Source: JAXMBX01 sp046349635
Lineage (GTDB): Bacteria > Planctomycetota > Planctomycetia > Planctomycetales > Planctomycetaceae
Length of the DNA stretch: 64,000 bases
Direction of reading: 5' to 3'
Assembly: GCA_046349635.1 (NCBI GenBank)
Contig: JAXMBX010000006.1
Span: forward strand, 70,379 to 134,378
The notes below the pieces were generated by a model. It did not search any database and was not told where the DNA came from. It was given only the letters and a program-made list of their open reading frames with translations. Below, piece by piece: positions 44,729-54,985 of the stretch. Position 1 is the stretch's first letter; every line of letters begins with the position of its first letter. Both the position numbers and the translations under genes were made by a program.

Positions 44729-45871
44729 TTAGTTGCGTTCCTGTGCTAAAAAGCTGACGGCGGTGGTCGGAAGAATCGCACCGCCGGTCAGGTCGCAGAC
44801 GCGCAACTGGAACTGGTAACGCTGTGCCCAGTCCTCGGTCTGCTCGTTCTGGCAGACTTTCAGGAGAATCTGGTTCGGGCCGGCGTGCAGATGCGTGCGG
44901 ACCTGGAACTGGTCGAGGCGCATCGAACGATGGTATTCCTCGTGGGCGAAGACGAGCTTGCCGTTGACCCACAGTTTCCAGCCGTTGGGGGTGCCCAGGC
45001 GGATTTCAACATCGCGGTCCTTGTCCGCGTTGAAAGTCTGGGTGGCGTACATGACGGCCCCTTTATGCGGGGCGAAGAGCGTGGCGATATTAAGGACGCC
45101 GTGCTTGTCGGTGCTTTCCTTCTGCACCCAGGCGACGTCCCCCATAAGTCCGGGGTAGGTTTTCTTCAGATCGATTTCGGTCTCGGGGGGATAGACCTTG
45201 TCGAAGCCGATTCCCTTGCGGTGATCGAAGGGGCCGATGATGTGCCATTTGGTAATCAGCCCAAGCTGGCGCTGCAGATTGACCGGCTTGCCGAGCTCTT
45301 TGAGAGTGTCGAAGAGCGCATCCATCTGGTCAGGGTCGCGGGCGGCGGCGAAGGCCTGTTCGTAGAGCCTGATCGCCTCCTCTTTCTTCATGGCCGTCTG
45401 TTCTTTTTTCCCCTGGTCGATCAAACGCTGGACGGCATCGCGGCGGAATTCCACGCTGGGGTCGTTCAGCATCTTGGGGATGAGACGGTCAGCCAGGCCG
45501 GGGTCGGATTTGAGGAGCCATTCATAAGCGAGGCGGCGGGCATGGGCCGAGTGAGTGGAATCGAGGACGAACGCTTCAAGTTGATCGCGGGGGATCTCCT
45601 GCTTGGTTTTCAGAGCGCGATCGAAGATGGTTTCGACGGCCCCCCGCAGCCAGTTCTCGGAGACGGGGTTCGATTTGTCGAAGGCGGCAAGGATGGTCGG
45701 CAGCGCGGCCGCCGGCTGTTGCTCCAGTTCCTTCAACGCGGCGACGGCGGCCTTGTGCCCTTTCCCCTGCTGATCGACCGTGAGGATGGTTTCCAGCAGT
45801 GGATTGAGGTCGGCGGCGGAGAGAGAAGTTGCGAGGAGCAACGCGAATCCCAACGAACGAAGTAACAACAT
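44729..45871 (-). CDS. Exported protein with helical repeats and galactose-binding-like C-terminus
   Basis: A 380-residue exported protein with signal peptide LLLRSLGFALLLATSLSAAD. About 200 residues of HEAT-like helices follow (AALPTILAAFDKSNPV, HSAHARRLAYEWLLKSDPGL, FRRDAVQRLIDQG). The C-terminal beta-rich domain (ITKWHIIGPFDHRKG, MYATQTFNADKDRDVEIRLG, GWKLWVNGKLVFAHEE, HAGPNQILLKVCQNE) resembles PA14/galactose-binding modules of planctomycetes. The ATG at 45871 follows GGAGG and begins the signal peptide. It lies 98 bases downstream of the cytidine deaminase gene on the same strand. The function is unknown; carbohydrate or lipid binding is a guess. Confidence 0.8.
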   Translation of the reverse strand: MLLLRSLGFALLLATSLSAADLNPLLETILTVDQQGKGHKAAVAALKELEQQPAAALPTILAAFDKSNPVSENWLRGAVETIFDRALKTKQEIPRDQLEAFVLDSTHSAHARRLAYEWLLKSDPGLADRLIPKMLNDPSVEFRRDAVQRLIDQGKKEQTAMKKEEAIRLYEQAFAAARDPDQMDALFDTLKELGKPVNLQRQLGLITKWHIIGPFDHRKGIGFDKVYPPETEIDLKKTYPGLMGDVAWVQKESTDKHGVLNIATLFAPHKGAVMYATQTFNADKDRDVEIRLGTPNGWKLWVNGKLVFAHEEYHRSMRLDQFQVRTHLHAGPNQILLKVCQNEQTEDWAQRYQFQLRVCDLTGGAILPTTAVSFLAQERN

Positions 45872-45969
45872 CCAAGCCTCCGAATGGCCCCGTGTCTCGA
45901 GAAGTCCGCGGCCGAAAAACTGCGCGACCGGGACAATTATAGCCGAGGGACGAGGCGGGGGCGAGCGGG

Positions 45970-46356
45970 TCACCGAGCCAGCCAGTGATCGGGGATTAAT
46001 GTCCGAAGCGGGACGATTTTGTCTTCACCGACGATAATACCCGTCTCCAGATTTCTGGGATCAATCTGCAGCAGGATTTCGCGACAGCAACCACAGGGCA
46101 TCAGGATTTGTGTGTCCCCCACAGCGACCATGAGGATCACCTCGGTTTCGCGTGATTTCAGCATCTCCGCGGCAGCAGCCCGTTCGGCACACATCCCCAG
46201 GCCGCAGGTCAGATCCAGGCAGATTCCGGTAAAGATATTCCCAGAACGCGTCAGGAGGGCCGCTCCCACACCTCCCGCCGTAAGATCCTCAGTCAGACGA
46301 AAATCGCCTTGGACTTTTCTGGCCGCGGCAATGAGCTCTCGTATTTCAACGGACAT
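45970..46356 (-). CDS. cdd: Cytidine deaminase
   Basis: A 128-residue tetrameric-type cytidine deaminase. Zinc ligands are Cys56 in GMCAERAAA (with Glu58 as the proton shuttle) and the pair Cys88 and Cys91 in PCGCCREIL. It deaminates cytidine and deoxycytidine to uridine derivatives for pyrimidine salvage. Length is normal. The N-terminus is the usual helix. It follows ftsH by 22 bases, so the two are probably co-transcribed; no functional link to FtsH is known. Confidence 0.9.
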   Translation of the reverse strand: MSVEIRELIAAARKVQGDFRLTEDLTAGGVGAALLTRSGNIFTGICLDLTCGLGMCAERAAAAEMLKSRETEVILMVAVGDTQILMPCGCCREILLQIDPRNLETGIIVGEDKIVPLRTLIPDHWLAR

Positions 46357-46378
46357 GCGTGAGCTCCAATTCCCGCAC

Positions 46379-48313
46379 TCAGGCGTCGAAGGCCCCTTTG
46401 CGGACTTTGGGGGGACGTTCCCCGAGGATCTGCTTCACTTCTTCCGTATCGATACTTTCCTTTTCGAGGAGAGCCCTGGCGAGGGCGTCGAGCTTGGGGC
46501 GGAATTCGGTGAGGAGTTGCGTCGCCCGCGCAGAGGCATTGTTCAGGAATTTCTGAACTTCCTGATCGATGACGTGGGCGGTGGCTTCGCTGAACTCGCG
46601 GCTTTCGCTCATCTCCTTCCCCAGGAAGGGATGCTCATCCCCCTGACGGAAAGCCACCGGGCCGATGGCTTCACTCATGCCCCAGTGTCCGACCATGCGG
46701 CGGGCGAGTTGCGTCGCTTTCTTCAGATCGTCCTCGGCTCCGGCGCTGAATTCATCGAAGACGAGTTTCTCAGCGGCGCGGCCTCCCATAATGAACGTGA
46801 GTTGAGAGTGGAGGCGGCGTTCGCCGATGTTGTAGGAGTCTTCATCGGGGAGAAGTTGGGTGACGCCAAGGGCACGACCGCGGGGAATGATCGTCACCTT
46901 GTGGACGGAATCGACGTCGGGGAGAACCCAGGCGAGGAGCGCGTGCCCCGCCTCATGATAAGCGGTCATTTCCCGTTCGTGCTGATTCAGGATTTCCTCG
47001 CGTTTGGGGCCCATCAGGACCTTGTCGCGGGCGGCTTCGAAGTCGTCCATCTCGACAGAATTTTTGCCCGCCCGGGTGGCGAGAAGCGCGGCTTCGTTGA
47101 CGAGGTTCTTGAGATCGGCGCCGGAGAAGCCGATGGTACTGTCGGCGATCCGCTGCAGATCGACATTGTCCGAGAGGGGAACCTTTCGGCAGTGGACCTT
47201 CAGGACTTCGAAGCGTCCCTTGCGCGTGGGGCGGTCGACGGTCACGTGGCGGTCGAAGCGTCCCGGGCGGAGGAGCGCCGGGTCGAGAACGTCGGGGCGA
47301 TTCGTGGCAGCAAGAACGATGACGGCGTCGGATTGCGCAAAGCCGTCCATTTCGGAAAGAATCTGGTTGAGGGTCTGCTCCCGTTCATCGTGACCGCCAC
47401 CGACACCGGCACCGCGGACACGTCCGACGGCGTCGATTTCATCAATGAAGATGACGCAGGGGGAATTTTCCTTGGCGGTCTGGAAGAGATCGCGGACGCG
47501 GCTGGCACCGACACCGACGAACATCTGGATGAACTCAGACCCGTTGATTGAGAAGAAGGAGACTCCGGCTTCGCCGGCGGTGGCGCGGGCCATGAGGGTC
47601 TTTCCGGTACCGGGGGGCCCCATCAGCAGAATCCCCTTGGGGATCGTCGCGCCGAGGCGCTGAAACTTGGTCGGGTTCTTCAGGAATTCCACAACTTCGA
47701 CGAGTTCCTGTTTGGCATTTTCCATGTCGGCGACATCCTTGAAGGTCGTCGCCTGTGACGAGGGGGAGAAACGACGGGCGGGACTGCGGCCGAAGTTCCC
47801 GAACATTCCTCCTGCGGACATGGGATCATTGGAACGGCGGAACGTGTACCAGAAGAAGCCGATGATGAGCAGCGGACCGATGAGGCTGACGAGGATCATG
47901 GTCCCCGGACCCCAGGTGATCCGGATGGAGCGGTATTGAACCTTCTGCTTTTCGAGCAGCGGGATCAGTTCCCGGTCCTCGACGGAGGGCATCGTCGTAC
48001 TGAATGCCTTGTTGAGAACGCGATTGGTCTTGGGATCGGTGGGTGGTTCTTTCCAGCGGCCGCTGAGGTCTTCGCCCAGGAACTCGACGAATTCAACGTT
48101 GGTGGGGTCTTTAGCGAGTTGTTCGCGGAAGAAGCTGTAGGTGACTTCAGAGGTCTGGATATTCAGGGCACTCAAGAGGAGTGCGATAATCACGCAGAGG
48201 GAGATCAGGACGATGGCCATCCAGGCGTTGGGGGTCATCCGCGAGCCGGCGTCCCGAAGCCTGAGCTTGGGGTCGGAATTTTCGCCGCGCGGTGTTTTGT
48301 CTTCCTCTGACAT
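46379..48313 (-). CDS. ftsH: ATP-dependent zinc metalloprotease FtsH
   Basis: A 644-residue membrane AAA+ protease. Transmembrane helices are at about 30-50 and 137-157, with a periplasmic domain between them. Walker A is GPPGTGKT at 232-239, Walker B VIFIDE at 287-292 and the second region of homology has RPDVLDPALLRPGRFDR. The zinc site HEAGH is at 453-457, and a third ligand (Asp) is expected later in the domain. FtsH degrades misfolded membrane proteins and regulators. It is the second gene of a likely transcript starting with a glycosyltransferase. The C-terminus ends KVRKGAFDA, close to the family average. Confidence 0.96.
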   Translation of the reverse strand: MSEEDKTPRGENSDPKLRLRDAGSRMTPNAWMAIVLISLCVIIALLLSALNIQTSEVTYSFFREQLAKDPTNVEFVEFLGEDLSGRWKEPPTDPKTNRVLNKAFSTTMPSVEDRELIPLLEKQKVQYRSIRITWGPGTMILVSLIGPLLIIGFFWYTFRRSNDPMSAGGMFGNFGRSPARRFSPSSQATTFKDVADMENAKQELVEVVEFLKNPTKFQRLGATIPKGILLMGPPGTGKTLMARATAGEAGVSFFSINGSEFIQMFVGVGASRVRDLFQTAKENSPCVIFIDEIDAVGRVRGAGVGGGHDEREQTLNQILSEMDGFAQSDAVIVLAATNRPDVLDPALLRPGRFDRHVTVDRPTRKGRFEVLKVHCRKVPLSDNVDLQRIADSTIGFSGADLKNLVNEAALLATRAGKNSVEMDDFEAARDKVLMGPKREEILNQHEREMTAYHEAGHALLAWVLPDVDSVHKVTIIPRGRALGVTQLLPDEDSYNIGERRLHSQLTFIMGGRAAEKLVFDEFSAGAEDDLKKATQLARRMVGHWGMSEAIGPVAFRQGDEHPFLGKEMSESREFSEATAHVIDQEVQKFLNNASARATQLLTEFRPKLDALARALLEKESIDTEEVKQILGERPPKVRKGAFDA

Positions 48314-48420
48314 GCTTAAATTTGTCCTTCAGTCGCGGATGCAGTCCGTCCCGCCGCTGGGCCGGGACCTGTCTGTCGCAATTGGTGTGTCGCAAATGCG
48401 ATTCCCAACCGCTGCAATCT

Positions 48421-49254
48421 TCAGTCAGCCCAGCCAAACCGAATGATACACCAGAGGGCGGAAAAAGCGTCCTTCAGGCCGATTTTCTTCCCCTGTTCGT
48501 AAGTCCGTCCCGAATAACTGATCGCCATTTCATAGACGCGGCAGTTGCGGCGGGCGATCTTGGCGGTGACTTCCGGCTCGAAACCGAAGCGGTTCTGCTT
48601 GAGGGTGGGGAGAATGTCCTGGATGACCTCGCGTTTGAAGACCTTGTAGCAGGTTTCCATATCGGTGAGGTTCAGGTTGGTGAAACAGTTCGAAATCGTG
48701 GTCAGTCCCCTGTTCCCCAGGTAATGCCAGTAGTACAGAACCCGGTGGGAGTAATCCCCGAGGAAGCGGGACCCATAAACGACGTCCGCTTTCCCTTCGA
48801 TGATGGGCTGCAGGAGGCGGGGAATCTCGGAGGGATCGTATTCAAGGTCGGCGTCCTGGACGACGGCCCAGTCTCCAGTGGCCTGGGCGAAACCGGTCCG
48901 GAGGGCACGCCCCTTGCCCTGGTTCACTTCGTGAAAGAAAACCCGGACGGTGTTGAATTCATCGTTGGGGGGATTCTTTTCGAGATCGTGCAGCAGGTCG
49001 CGGGTACCGTCCTTGCTGCCGTCATCGACGAGGATGATCTCCTTGCGGACCGGGACTTCCCGCACCCGATCCAACAGGTTCATGAGAGTGGCCCGTTCGT
49101 TGTAAACGGGGATGATGACAGAGAGGAGAGAGGAGCGGGGAATGGCATAGATTCCCAGCCTGCGACAGATCCCTTCTCCCAGCCTGCCGCGGAGAGAGGT
49201 ATACCATTCCTCGGAATACGGAACTTCCTTGAAGTCCCCGGAATCATCCACCAT
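48421..49254 (-). CDS. GT2-family glycosyltransferase
   Basis: A 277-residue glycosyltransferase of family 2. The N-terminal extension of about 35 residues is followed by the fold start LLSVIIPVYNERATLMNLL. Then come EIILVDDGSKDGT and the metal-binding VVQDADLEYDP. The acceptor region is YGSRFLGDYSHR, and FTNLNLTDMETCYKVFKREV is typical of DPM-like transferases that make polyprenyl-phosphate sugars. No transmembrane tail is present. I used ATG 49254 because GAGTAGG lies just upstream and the upstream sequence has no domain. It is similar in family, not sequence, to the gene at 31716. FtsH lies 107 bases downstream. Confidence 0.87.
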   Translation of the reverse strand: MVDDSGDFKEVPYSEEWYTSLRGRLGEGICRRLGIYAIPRSSLLSVIIPVYNERATLMNLLDRVREVPVRKEIILVDDGSKDGTRDLLHDLEKNPPNDEFNTVRVFFHEVNQGKGRALRTGFAQATGDWAVVQDADLEYDPSEIPRLLQPIIEGKADVVYGSRFLGDYSHRVLYYWHYLGNRGLTTISNCFTNLNLTDMETCYKVFKREVIQDILPTLKQNRFGFEPEVTAKIARRNCRVYEMAISYSGRTYEQGKKIGLKDAFSALWCIIRFGWAD

Positions 49255-49492
49255 GAAACCTACTCGCGATTGATCGATTTGACGGGAATTTTGACTCGAA
49301 ACTGTGATGGTAATGTAGCCGAAGGGGGGAGTGGGTGTCACCTCACTTCCGAGGGAATTTCGGGGAAAAACAAGGGGTTGCGGAGAGAACGACGGTTGTG
49401 AATACGAGGAAGATGGCATTGGGGTGGAACCCCCTTTACAATCGCTGGTCTCCGATTCCCTGATATCCAAACTAGCGGACGACTGAGAGATC

Positions 49493-50713
49493 ATGCCTGA
49501 AAAACAATGGGTTCTGACGGACGTGGCGAGCGGTGTGTGGCGGGAGAATTTTGTCGCCGGCCCGAATCAGCTTCCGGACAACGACAAGCCCCGGGACTGG
49601 TTCCCGACCGGTGTGAACTGGGGAATCCGTCGCAACGTCCTCCGTGGGGGGCTCTCCGAAGGGGTCGAGGTCGTCGAACTGAATAACGGGAAGCTGTCCG
49701 TCAGCGTGTTGCCGACGCGCGGGATGGGGTTGTGGAAAGGGACTTACAATGGCCTGTTTCTGGGGTGGCATTCCCCGGTCAAAGCACCCGTGAACCCCGC
49801 CTTCGTCAACCAGGTCGAACGTGGCGGTCTGGGGTGGCTGTCGGGGTTCAACGAGTGGATGTGCCGTTGCGGCCTGGATTCCAATGGCGCGCCGGGGAAC
49901 GATGTCATCCTGAACAATGAAGGTCACCCGGTCAGTACCAGTCTGACGCTGCACGGCAAGATCGCGAACACACCAGCGCACAAGGTCATGGCTGCCTTGT
50001 CGAGCAATCCCAAGCCGAAGATTTCGGTAACGGGGGTGATGGACGAGTCGATGCTGTTCGGGCCGGCCTTGCGGTTGAAGTCGACCGTGGAGAGCGAACT
50101 GGGGTCGAACTCGCTGGTGTTGATTGACGAAGTCACCAACATGCGAGGGGTGCCCGCCGAACTGGAATTGCTGTATCACACGAATATGGGGCCGCCGTTC
50201 CTGGAAAAAGAAGCGAAGGTGGTGGCGCCGGTCATCGAAGTGGCCCCGCGGGATGCCCGCGCGGTCGAAGGGATGGCGCAATACGACGTCTATTCCGAGC
50301 CGATCGCCGGGTATACCGAGCAGTGTTACTGGATGAACCTGCTGGCGGATAAGGAGCAGAAGACGCTCGTTCTGCTGCGGAATGCGCACGGGGACAAGGG
50401 GATCAGCCTGCATTTCAGCAAGATGGAACTTCCCTGCTTTACCATCTGGAAAAATACACAGGCTGAGGCGGATGGCTATGTCACAGGGTTGGAGCCCGCG
50501 ACGAATTACCCCAATTTGAAGACCTTCGAACGAAAACAGGGACGGGTGATTACTCTGCCGCCCGGGGGGACCTACAAGGCCACGCTGGAGATCCAGATTC
50601 ACGACGATCCCCACGGCGTGGCGGCGGTTGAGGAGAAGATCCAGGCCCTGCAGAAGACGCAGAAGCCGGTTTTGCACCAGACGCCGCAGGGGAAGTTTTC
50701 GCCGGTCGGTTAA
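49493..50713 (+). CDS. DUF4432-family aldose-1-epimerase-like protein
   Basis: A 406-residue protein with the galactose-mutarotase-like beta-sandwich. VEVVELNNGKLSVSVLPTRGMGLWKG and WHSPVKAPVNP are typical DUF4432 stretches. WLSGFNEWMCRCGLDSNGAP, SLTLHGKIANTPAHKV (with the His of the mutarotase fold), and LLYHTNMGPPFL (His-Thr-Asn) follow. GLEPATNYPNLKTFE is near the C-terminus. It probably acts on a sugar or sugar acid; no substrate is predictable. No signal peptide is visible. It overlaps no gene and is followed by the rpsA leader. Confidence 0.9.
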   Translation: MPEKQWVLTDVASGVWRENFVAGPNQLPDNDKPRDWFPTGVNWGIRRNVLRGGLSEGVEVVELNNGKLSVSVLPTRGMGLWKGTYNGLFLGWHSPVKAPVNPAFVNQVERGGLGWLSGFNEWMCRCGLDSNGAPGNDVILNNEGHPVSTSLTLHGKIANTPAHKVMAALSSNPKPKISVTGVMDESMLFGPALRLKSTVESELGSNSLVLIDEVTNMRGVPAELELLYHTNMGPPFLEKEAKVVAPVIEVAPRDARAVEGMAQYDVYSEPIAGYTEQCYWMNLLADKEQKTLVLLRNAHGDKGISLHFSKMELPCFTIWKNTQAEADGYVTGLEPATNYPNLKTFERKQGRVITLPPGGTYKATLEIQIHDDPHGVAAVEEKIQALQKTQKPVLHQTPQGKFSPVG

Positions 50714-51050
50714 GTTCATTGGCGCGAGGCTCCGGTAGCTTCCGCTGCGCGGAGCGCCCCGGCCGGCCAGGGAGTGTTTTTCTCCAAAACTGCCTCCGCG
50801 GGCCTGTTTAGAACCTGTTTGCGCTGGTCAGGTTAGGGGGAAAGACCTATAATTTTCCTTTCCATCGTCTCGCCGTATTGAGGGGGAACGAGTAGTTCTT
50901 CCCGGAGGGGCGTATTTCCTTTTTTTTCGTGCGTGGTCTTTCTCACCTCTCTGTCATCCCCGGCTCCCGTCTGCAAGAGTTCCTCTTTCGGAGATACCCC
51001 GTGGAATAAGCGTGTGGAAGACCCAGTTCGAATTGGACGGGTTTAGAAGC
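50714..51050. other. Leader region of rpsA
   Basis: 337 bases without a gene. Besides the promoter it holds a GC-rich inverted repeat near 50735-50755 (GCTCCG...CGGAGC), which may stop the upstream transcript. No clear ribosome binding site precedes the S1 ATG, which is also the case for S1 genes under autogenous control. Confidence 0.4.
50825..50853 (+). promoter_or_regulatory. Candidate rpsA promoter
   Basis: A perfect -10 TATAAT at 50848-50853 with TGGTCA at 50825-50830 (4 of 6 bases of the consensus -35) and 17 bases between. It lies about 200 bases before the S1 start, leaving a long leader, as is common for this gene. The flanking 50714-50824 is GC-rich without a gene. Confidence 0.5.
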
Positions 51051-52850
<1,800 letters not shown>

Positions 52851-52889
52851 TTCTCCGTTCTCGCTCGCGAGAGTGAATAATCGTTACAA

Positions 52890-52927
52890 GCGGCCCTGCC
52901 GGAATGACCGGCGGGGCCGCTTTTTTT
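52890..52927 (+). terminator. Strong intrinsic terminator after rpsA
   Basis: 13-bp arms (GCGGCCCTGCCGG, with one G-T wobble) around an AATGA loop, followed by seven T at 52921-52927. It lies about 40 bases past the S1 stop. Confidence 0.95.
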
Positions 52928-53271
52928 GCGCAATTGGACAGGTCTGTGGAACCGGAAGGTTTTATTTCCCTTGCGCAGATCACGAAGAGTGACAGGTCAG
53001 CCCGATAACTATTTCTGGATTCGCCGGACAGAACATTACGTTCAACCTGTGGAGTTGCCAGGAGGGTTGCTCAGGTGTTTCTCAACTCAACTGTGGTTCC
53101 CAGCTCTCCGAAACAGGAAATAAGGCTGGCTCTATTAGGGAGTTGAGACACGTCTGAACGGCTCGCCGGGCCAAGTGTGCGGCTCGAGCAGGTTCCGTGT
53201 CATAGATCGGCTTTGCGGATCATCTGGACTGAGCGATCGGGAAGACCTCGTGGTGACACAAGAGGGTTCCC
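52928..53271. other. Intergenic region before the sigma-factor gene
   Basis: 344 bases with no supported gene. It must contain the sigma-factor promoter, but I could not find a clear -10/-35 pair. A GAGGG ribosome-binding-like site lies about 10 bases ahead of the GTG start. Confidence 0.4.
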
Positions 53272-54177
53272 GTGAGGCTCTATGACCCCAATTTCACTCC
53301 TGAGAGAAATGCCAGACCTTCCATGCAAAAGACGACAACGCGCCGCCGCGCCTCAGCTGCCGTTCAAAGCCCCCTGGAGACCTACCTCCGCCAGATCAAC
53401 GAAACCGCGCTCTTGACCGCGCAGGAAGAGAAAGATCTCGCCCGTGCTATCGCCCAGTCCGATACCGCCGCCCGTGACCGCATGGTCCGTGCGAACCTCC
53501 GACTGGTCGTGAATATCGCCCGGGGATATGCCAATAAAGGCTTGCCTCTTCAAGATCTGATCGAGGAAGGAAACCTGGGACTGCTGCGTGCGGTCGAGGG
53601 TTTCGACCCGGATATGAACACTCGCTTCAGCACCTATGCCAGCTACTGGATCAAGCAGTCCATCAAGCGCGCTCTGGTCAACTCCGCCAAGACGATCCGC
53701 ATCCCCGCCTACATGGTGGAACTGCTGACGAAATGGCGGCGGGCCACCGCGAAACTGCAGGACCAGCTGAAGCGCAGTCCGACCTCCGAAGAAGTCGCCC
53801 AGGAACTGGGCCTGCCGAAGAAAAAGCTGAGCATCCTGAAGAAGGCGATTCAGCTTTATAATTGCTCCCCGCAGTCCGACCAGAGTGAATCGGGCTGGTC
53901 GCTGGGAGATCTGATCCCCGACGAACGGGTGAAAGGTCCCGAAGAAGAACTCCTCGAAAACGACAGTCTCAAACACGTCCGCGAAATGCTCCAGAACATG
54001 GACTCTCGTGAAGCGACGATCCTGAGAATGCGTTTCGGGCTGGACGATTCTGAACCGCGCACGTTGAAAGAGATCGGAGAGTCGCTCGGGCTGACGCGCG
54101 AGCGGGTCCGCCAGATTGAGAACGAAGCGTTGAATCGTCTGGGTGACGGGCTGCTGAACGGCCCGCACACGATTTGA
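53272..54177 (+). CDS. RpoD/SigA-type sigma-70 factor (short, group 1/2-like)
   Basis: A 301-residue sigma-70 factor. Region 1.2 is SPLETYLRQINETALLTAQEE. Region 2 (RMVRANLRLVVNIARGYAN, LPLQDLIEEGNLGLLRAVEGFD, RFSTYASYWIKQSIKRAL) is canonical. Region 3 covers RSPTSEEVAQELGLPKKKL, and region 4 is ATILRMRFGLDDSEPRTLKEIG and GLTRERVRQIENEAL. Region 1.1 and the non-conserved insertion of large RpoD proteins are absent. The start is GTG 53272 after AGAGGG; the in-frame ATG at 53323 lacks a ribosome binding site. Whether this is the primary factor or a SigB-like second factor cannot be told from one window. Confidence 0.93.
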   Translation: MRLYDPNFTPERNARPSMQKTTTRRRASAAVQSPLETYLRQINETALLTAQEEKDLARAIAQSDTAARDRMVRANLRLVVNIARGYANKGLPLQDLIEEGNLGLLRAVEGFDPDMNTRFSTYASYWIKQSIKRALVNSAKTIRIPAYMVELLTKWRRATAKLQDQLKRSPTSEEVAQELGLPKKKLSILKKAIQLYNCSPQSDQSESGWSLGDLIPDERVKGPEEELLENDSLKHVREMLQNMDSREATILRMRFGLDDSEPRTLKEIGESLGLTRERVRQIENEALNRLGDGLLNGPHTI

Positions 54178-54205
54178 TTGAAGCGTTGAATTCCTGAAAG
54201 ATCGC

Positions 54206-54244
54206 CGGACGGCCAGTTCATTTCGAACCGGCCGTCCGTTTTTT
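54206..54244 (+). terminator. Intrinsic terminator after the sigma-factor gene
   Basis: A long stem, CGGACGGCCAGTTC against GAACCGGCCGTCCG (one mismatch), around an ATTTC loop. Six T follow at 54239-54244. Confidence 0.93.
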
Positions 54245-54297
54245 ATATGGGGAAGATGTTTACAACTAGGGAGGGAATTTCACAGACTAGATCGATA

Positions 54298-54636
54298 ATG
54301 AATCATCAATCTCCCGAACTATGGCAAGTCCCCGATTGGCACCGCGACTGGGTTTCGGCGCGCGAAGAGTTTGAGCAGCTAAGGCATTTAGCGATAGGGA
54401 TTGTTGAAAAGATTCCTGGTGCGGCTGTGCGTCTCGAGAATCCAGAAGAGGGGTTACTCTTTGTCCAGTTGACTATGCCGGAAGGCGTGGCTTTCGAAAT
54501 TTATTCAGTTGAACCGGAAGTCACAGGCAATCGACGAAGGTTCAGCGTCTTTCCTGATGTCGACACGCCGCAGGAATCAGAGAAATATTTTGCGAGCGTT
54601 GTGGAGGTCATGGAATTTCTGGCTGGGACTTGTTGA
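54298..54636 (+). CDS. Small conserved-looking hypothetical protein
   Basis: A 112-residue acidic soluble protein. It has alternating beta and helix character: WHRDWVSAREEFEQLRHLAI, then GAAVRLENPEEGLLFVQLTM, then EIYSVEPEVTGNRRRFSVF and PQESEKYFASVVEVMEFL. No motif is recognised. The start is uncertain: ATG 54298 gives a clean N-terminus, but the frame is open back to 54247, inside the terminator's T tract. An AGGGAGGG at 54268-54275 is far from 54298. It stands alone after the terminator of the sigma gene. Confidence 0.55.
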   Translation: MNHQSPELWQVPDWHRDWVSAREEFEQLRHLAIGIVEKIPGAAVRLENPEEGLLFVQLTMPEGVAFEIYSVEPEVTGNRRRFSVFPDVDTPQESEKYFASVVEVMEFLAGTC

Positions 54637-54656
54637 GGGTTTGGGGGGTGTCCTGC

Positions 54657-54985
54657 CCTACTTACTTTGCTTCGACCAGCTTCCAGCGGTCGGGTGGCAC
54701 TGGCGGCCCCAAGCCGCCAGTGTCCTCTGAGCATACGCCAATCCCCCACCAGCCCCTGTCCCTCATCGGGCATGCTATGAATGATGGTAGCCGTAGCTTG
54801 GAAAAGTGGTCGACTTGTTTTGGATGCTCGAAAGATCTGATAACGATCCGGGGACGGTACTGGCAGCTCAGGGCTGCCAGTGGCACACGAGTGGAGCTAC
54901 ATTCCTATAAGGCCAGCATCACTTTCATGTCTCGCAACCGACTCATTACCAATTTCTTACTTCGCTTCGACGAGCTTCCACAGAT
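54657..54985. repeat. Repeat patch copying the 3' end of the PQQ-repeat gene
   Basis: A stretch of about 28 bases at 54657-54684 is about 85 percent identical to one at 54953-54980. The second copy is the end of the PQQ-repeat gene (encoding WKLVEAK and stop), and the first encodes the same peptide on the minus strand. Between them are two related palindromes. The first has arms CACTGGCGGC and GCCGCCAGTG (54698-54707 and 54713-54722) around a CCCAA loop. The second has arms ACTGGCAGC and GCTGCCAGT (54859-54867 and 54873-54881) around a TCAGG loop. The patch is not coding; it looks like a duplicated dispersed repeat. Confidence 0.65.

Noticed and set aside
46019..47551. Plus-strand frame of about 510 codons
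   Set aside because: Antisense to ftsH and cdd; gives only a shadow composition.
54662..54886. Minus-strand 74-residue reading frame ending KLVEAK
   Set aside because: Falls in the repeat patch and crosses both palindromes; it copies the end of the PQQ gene.
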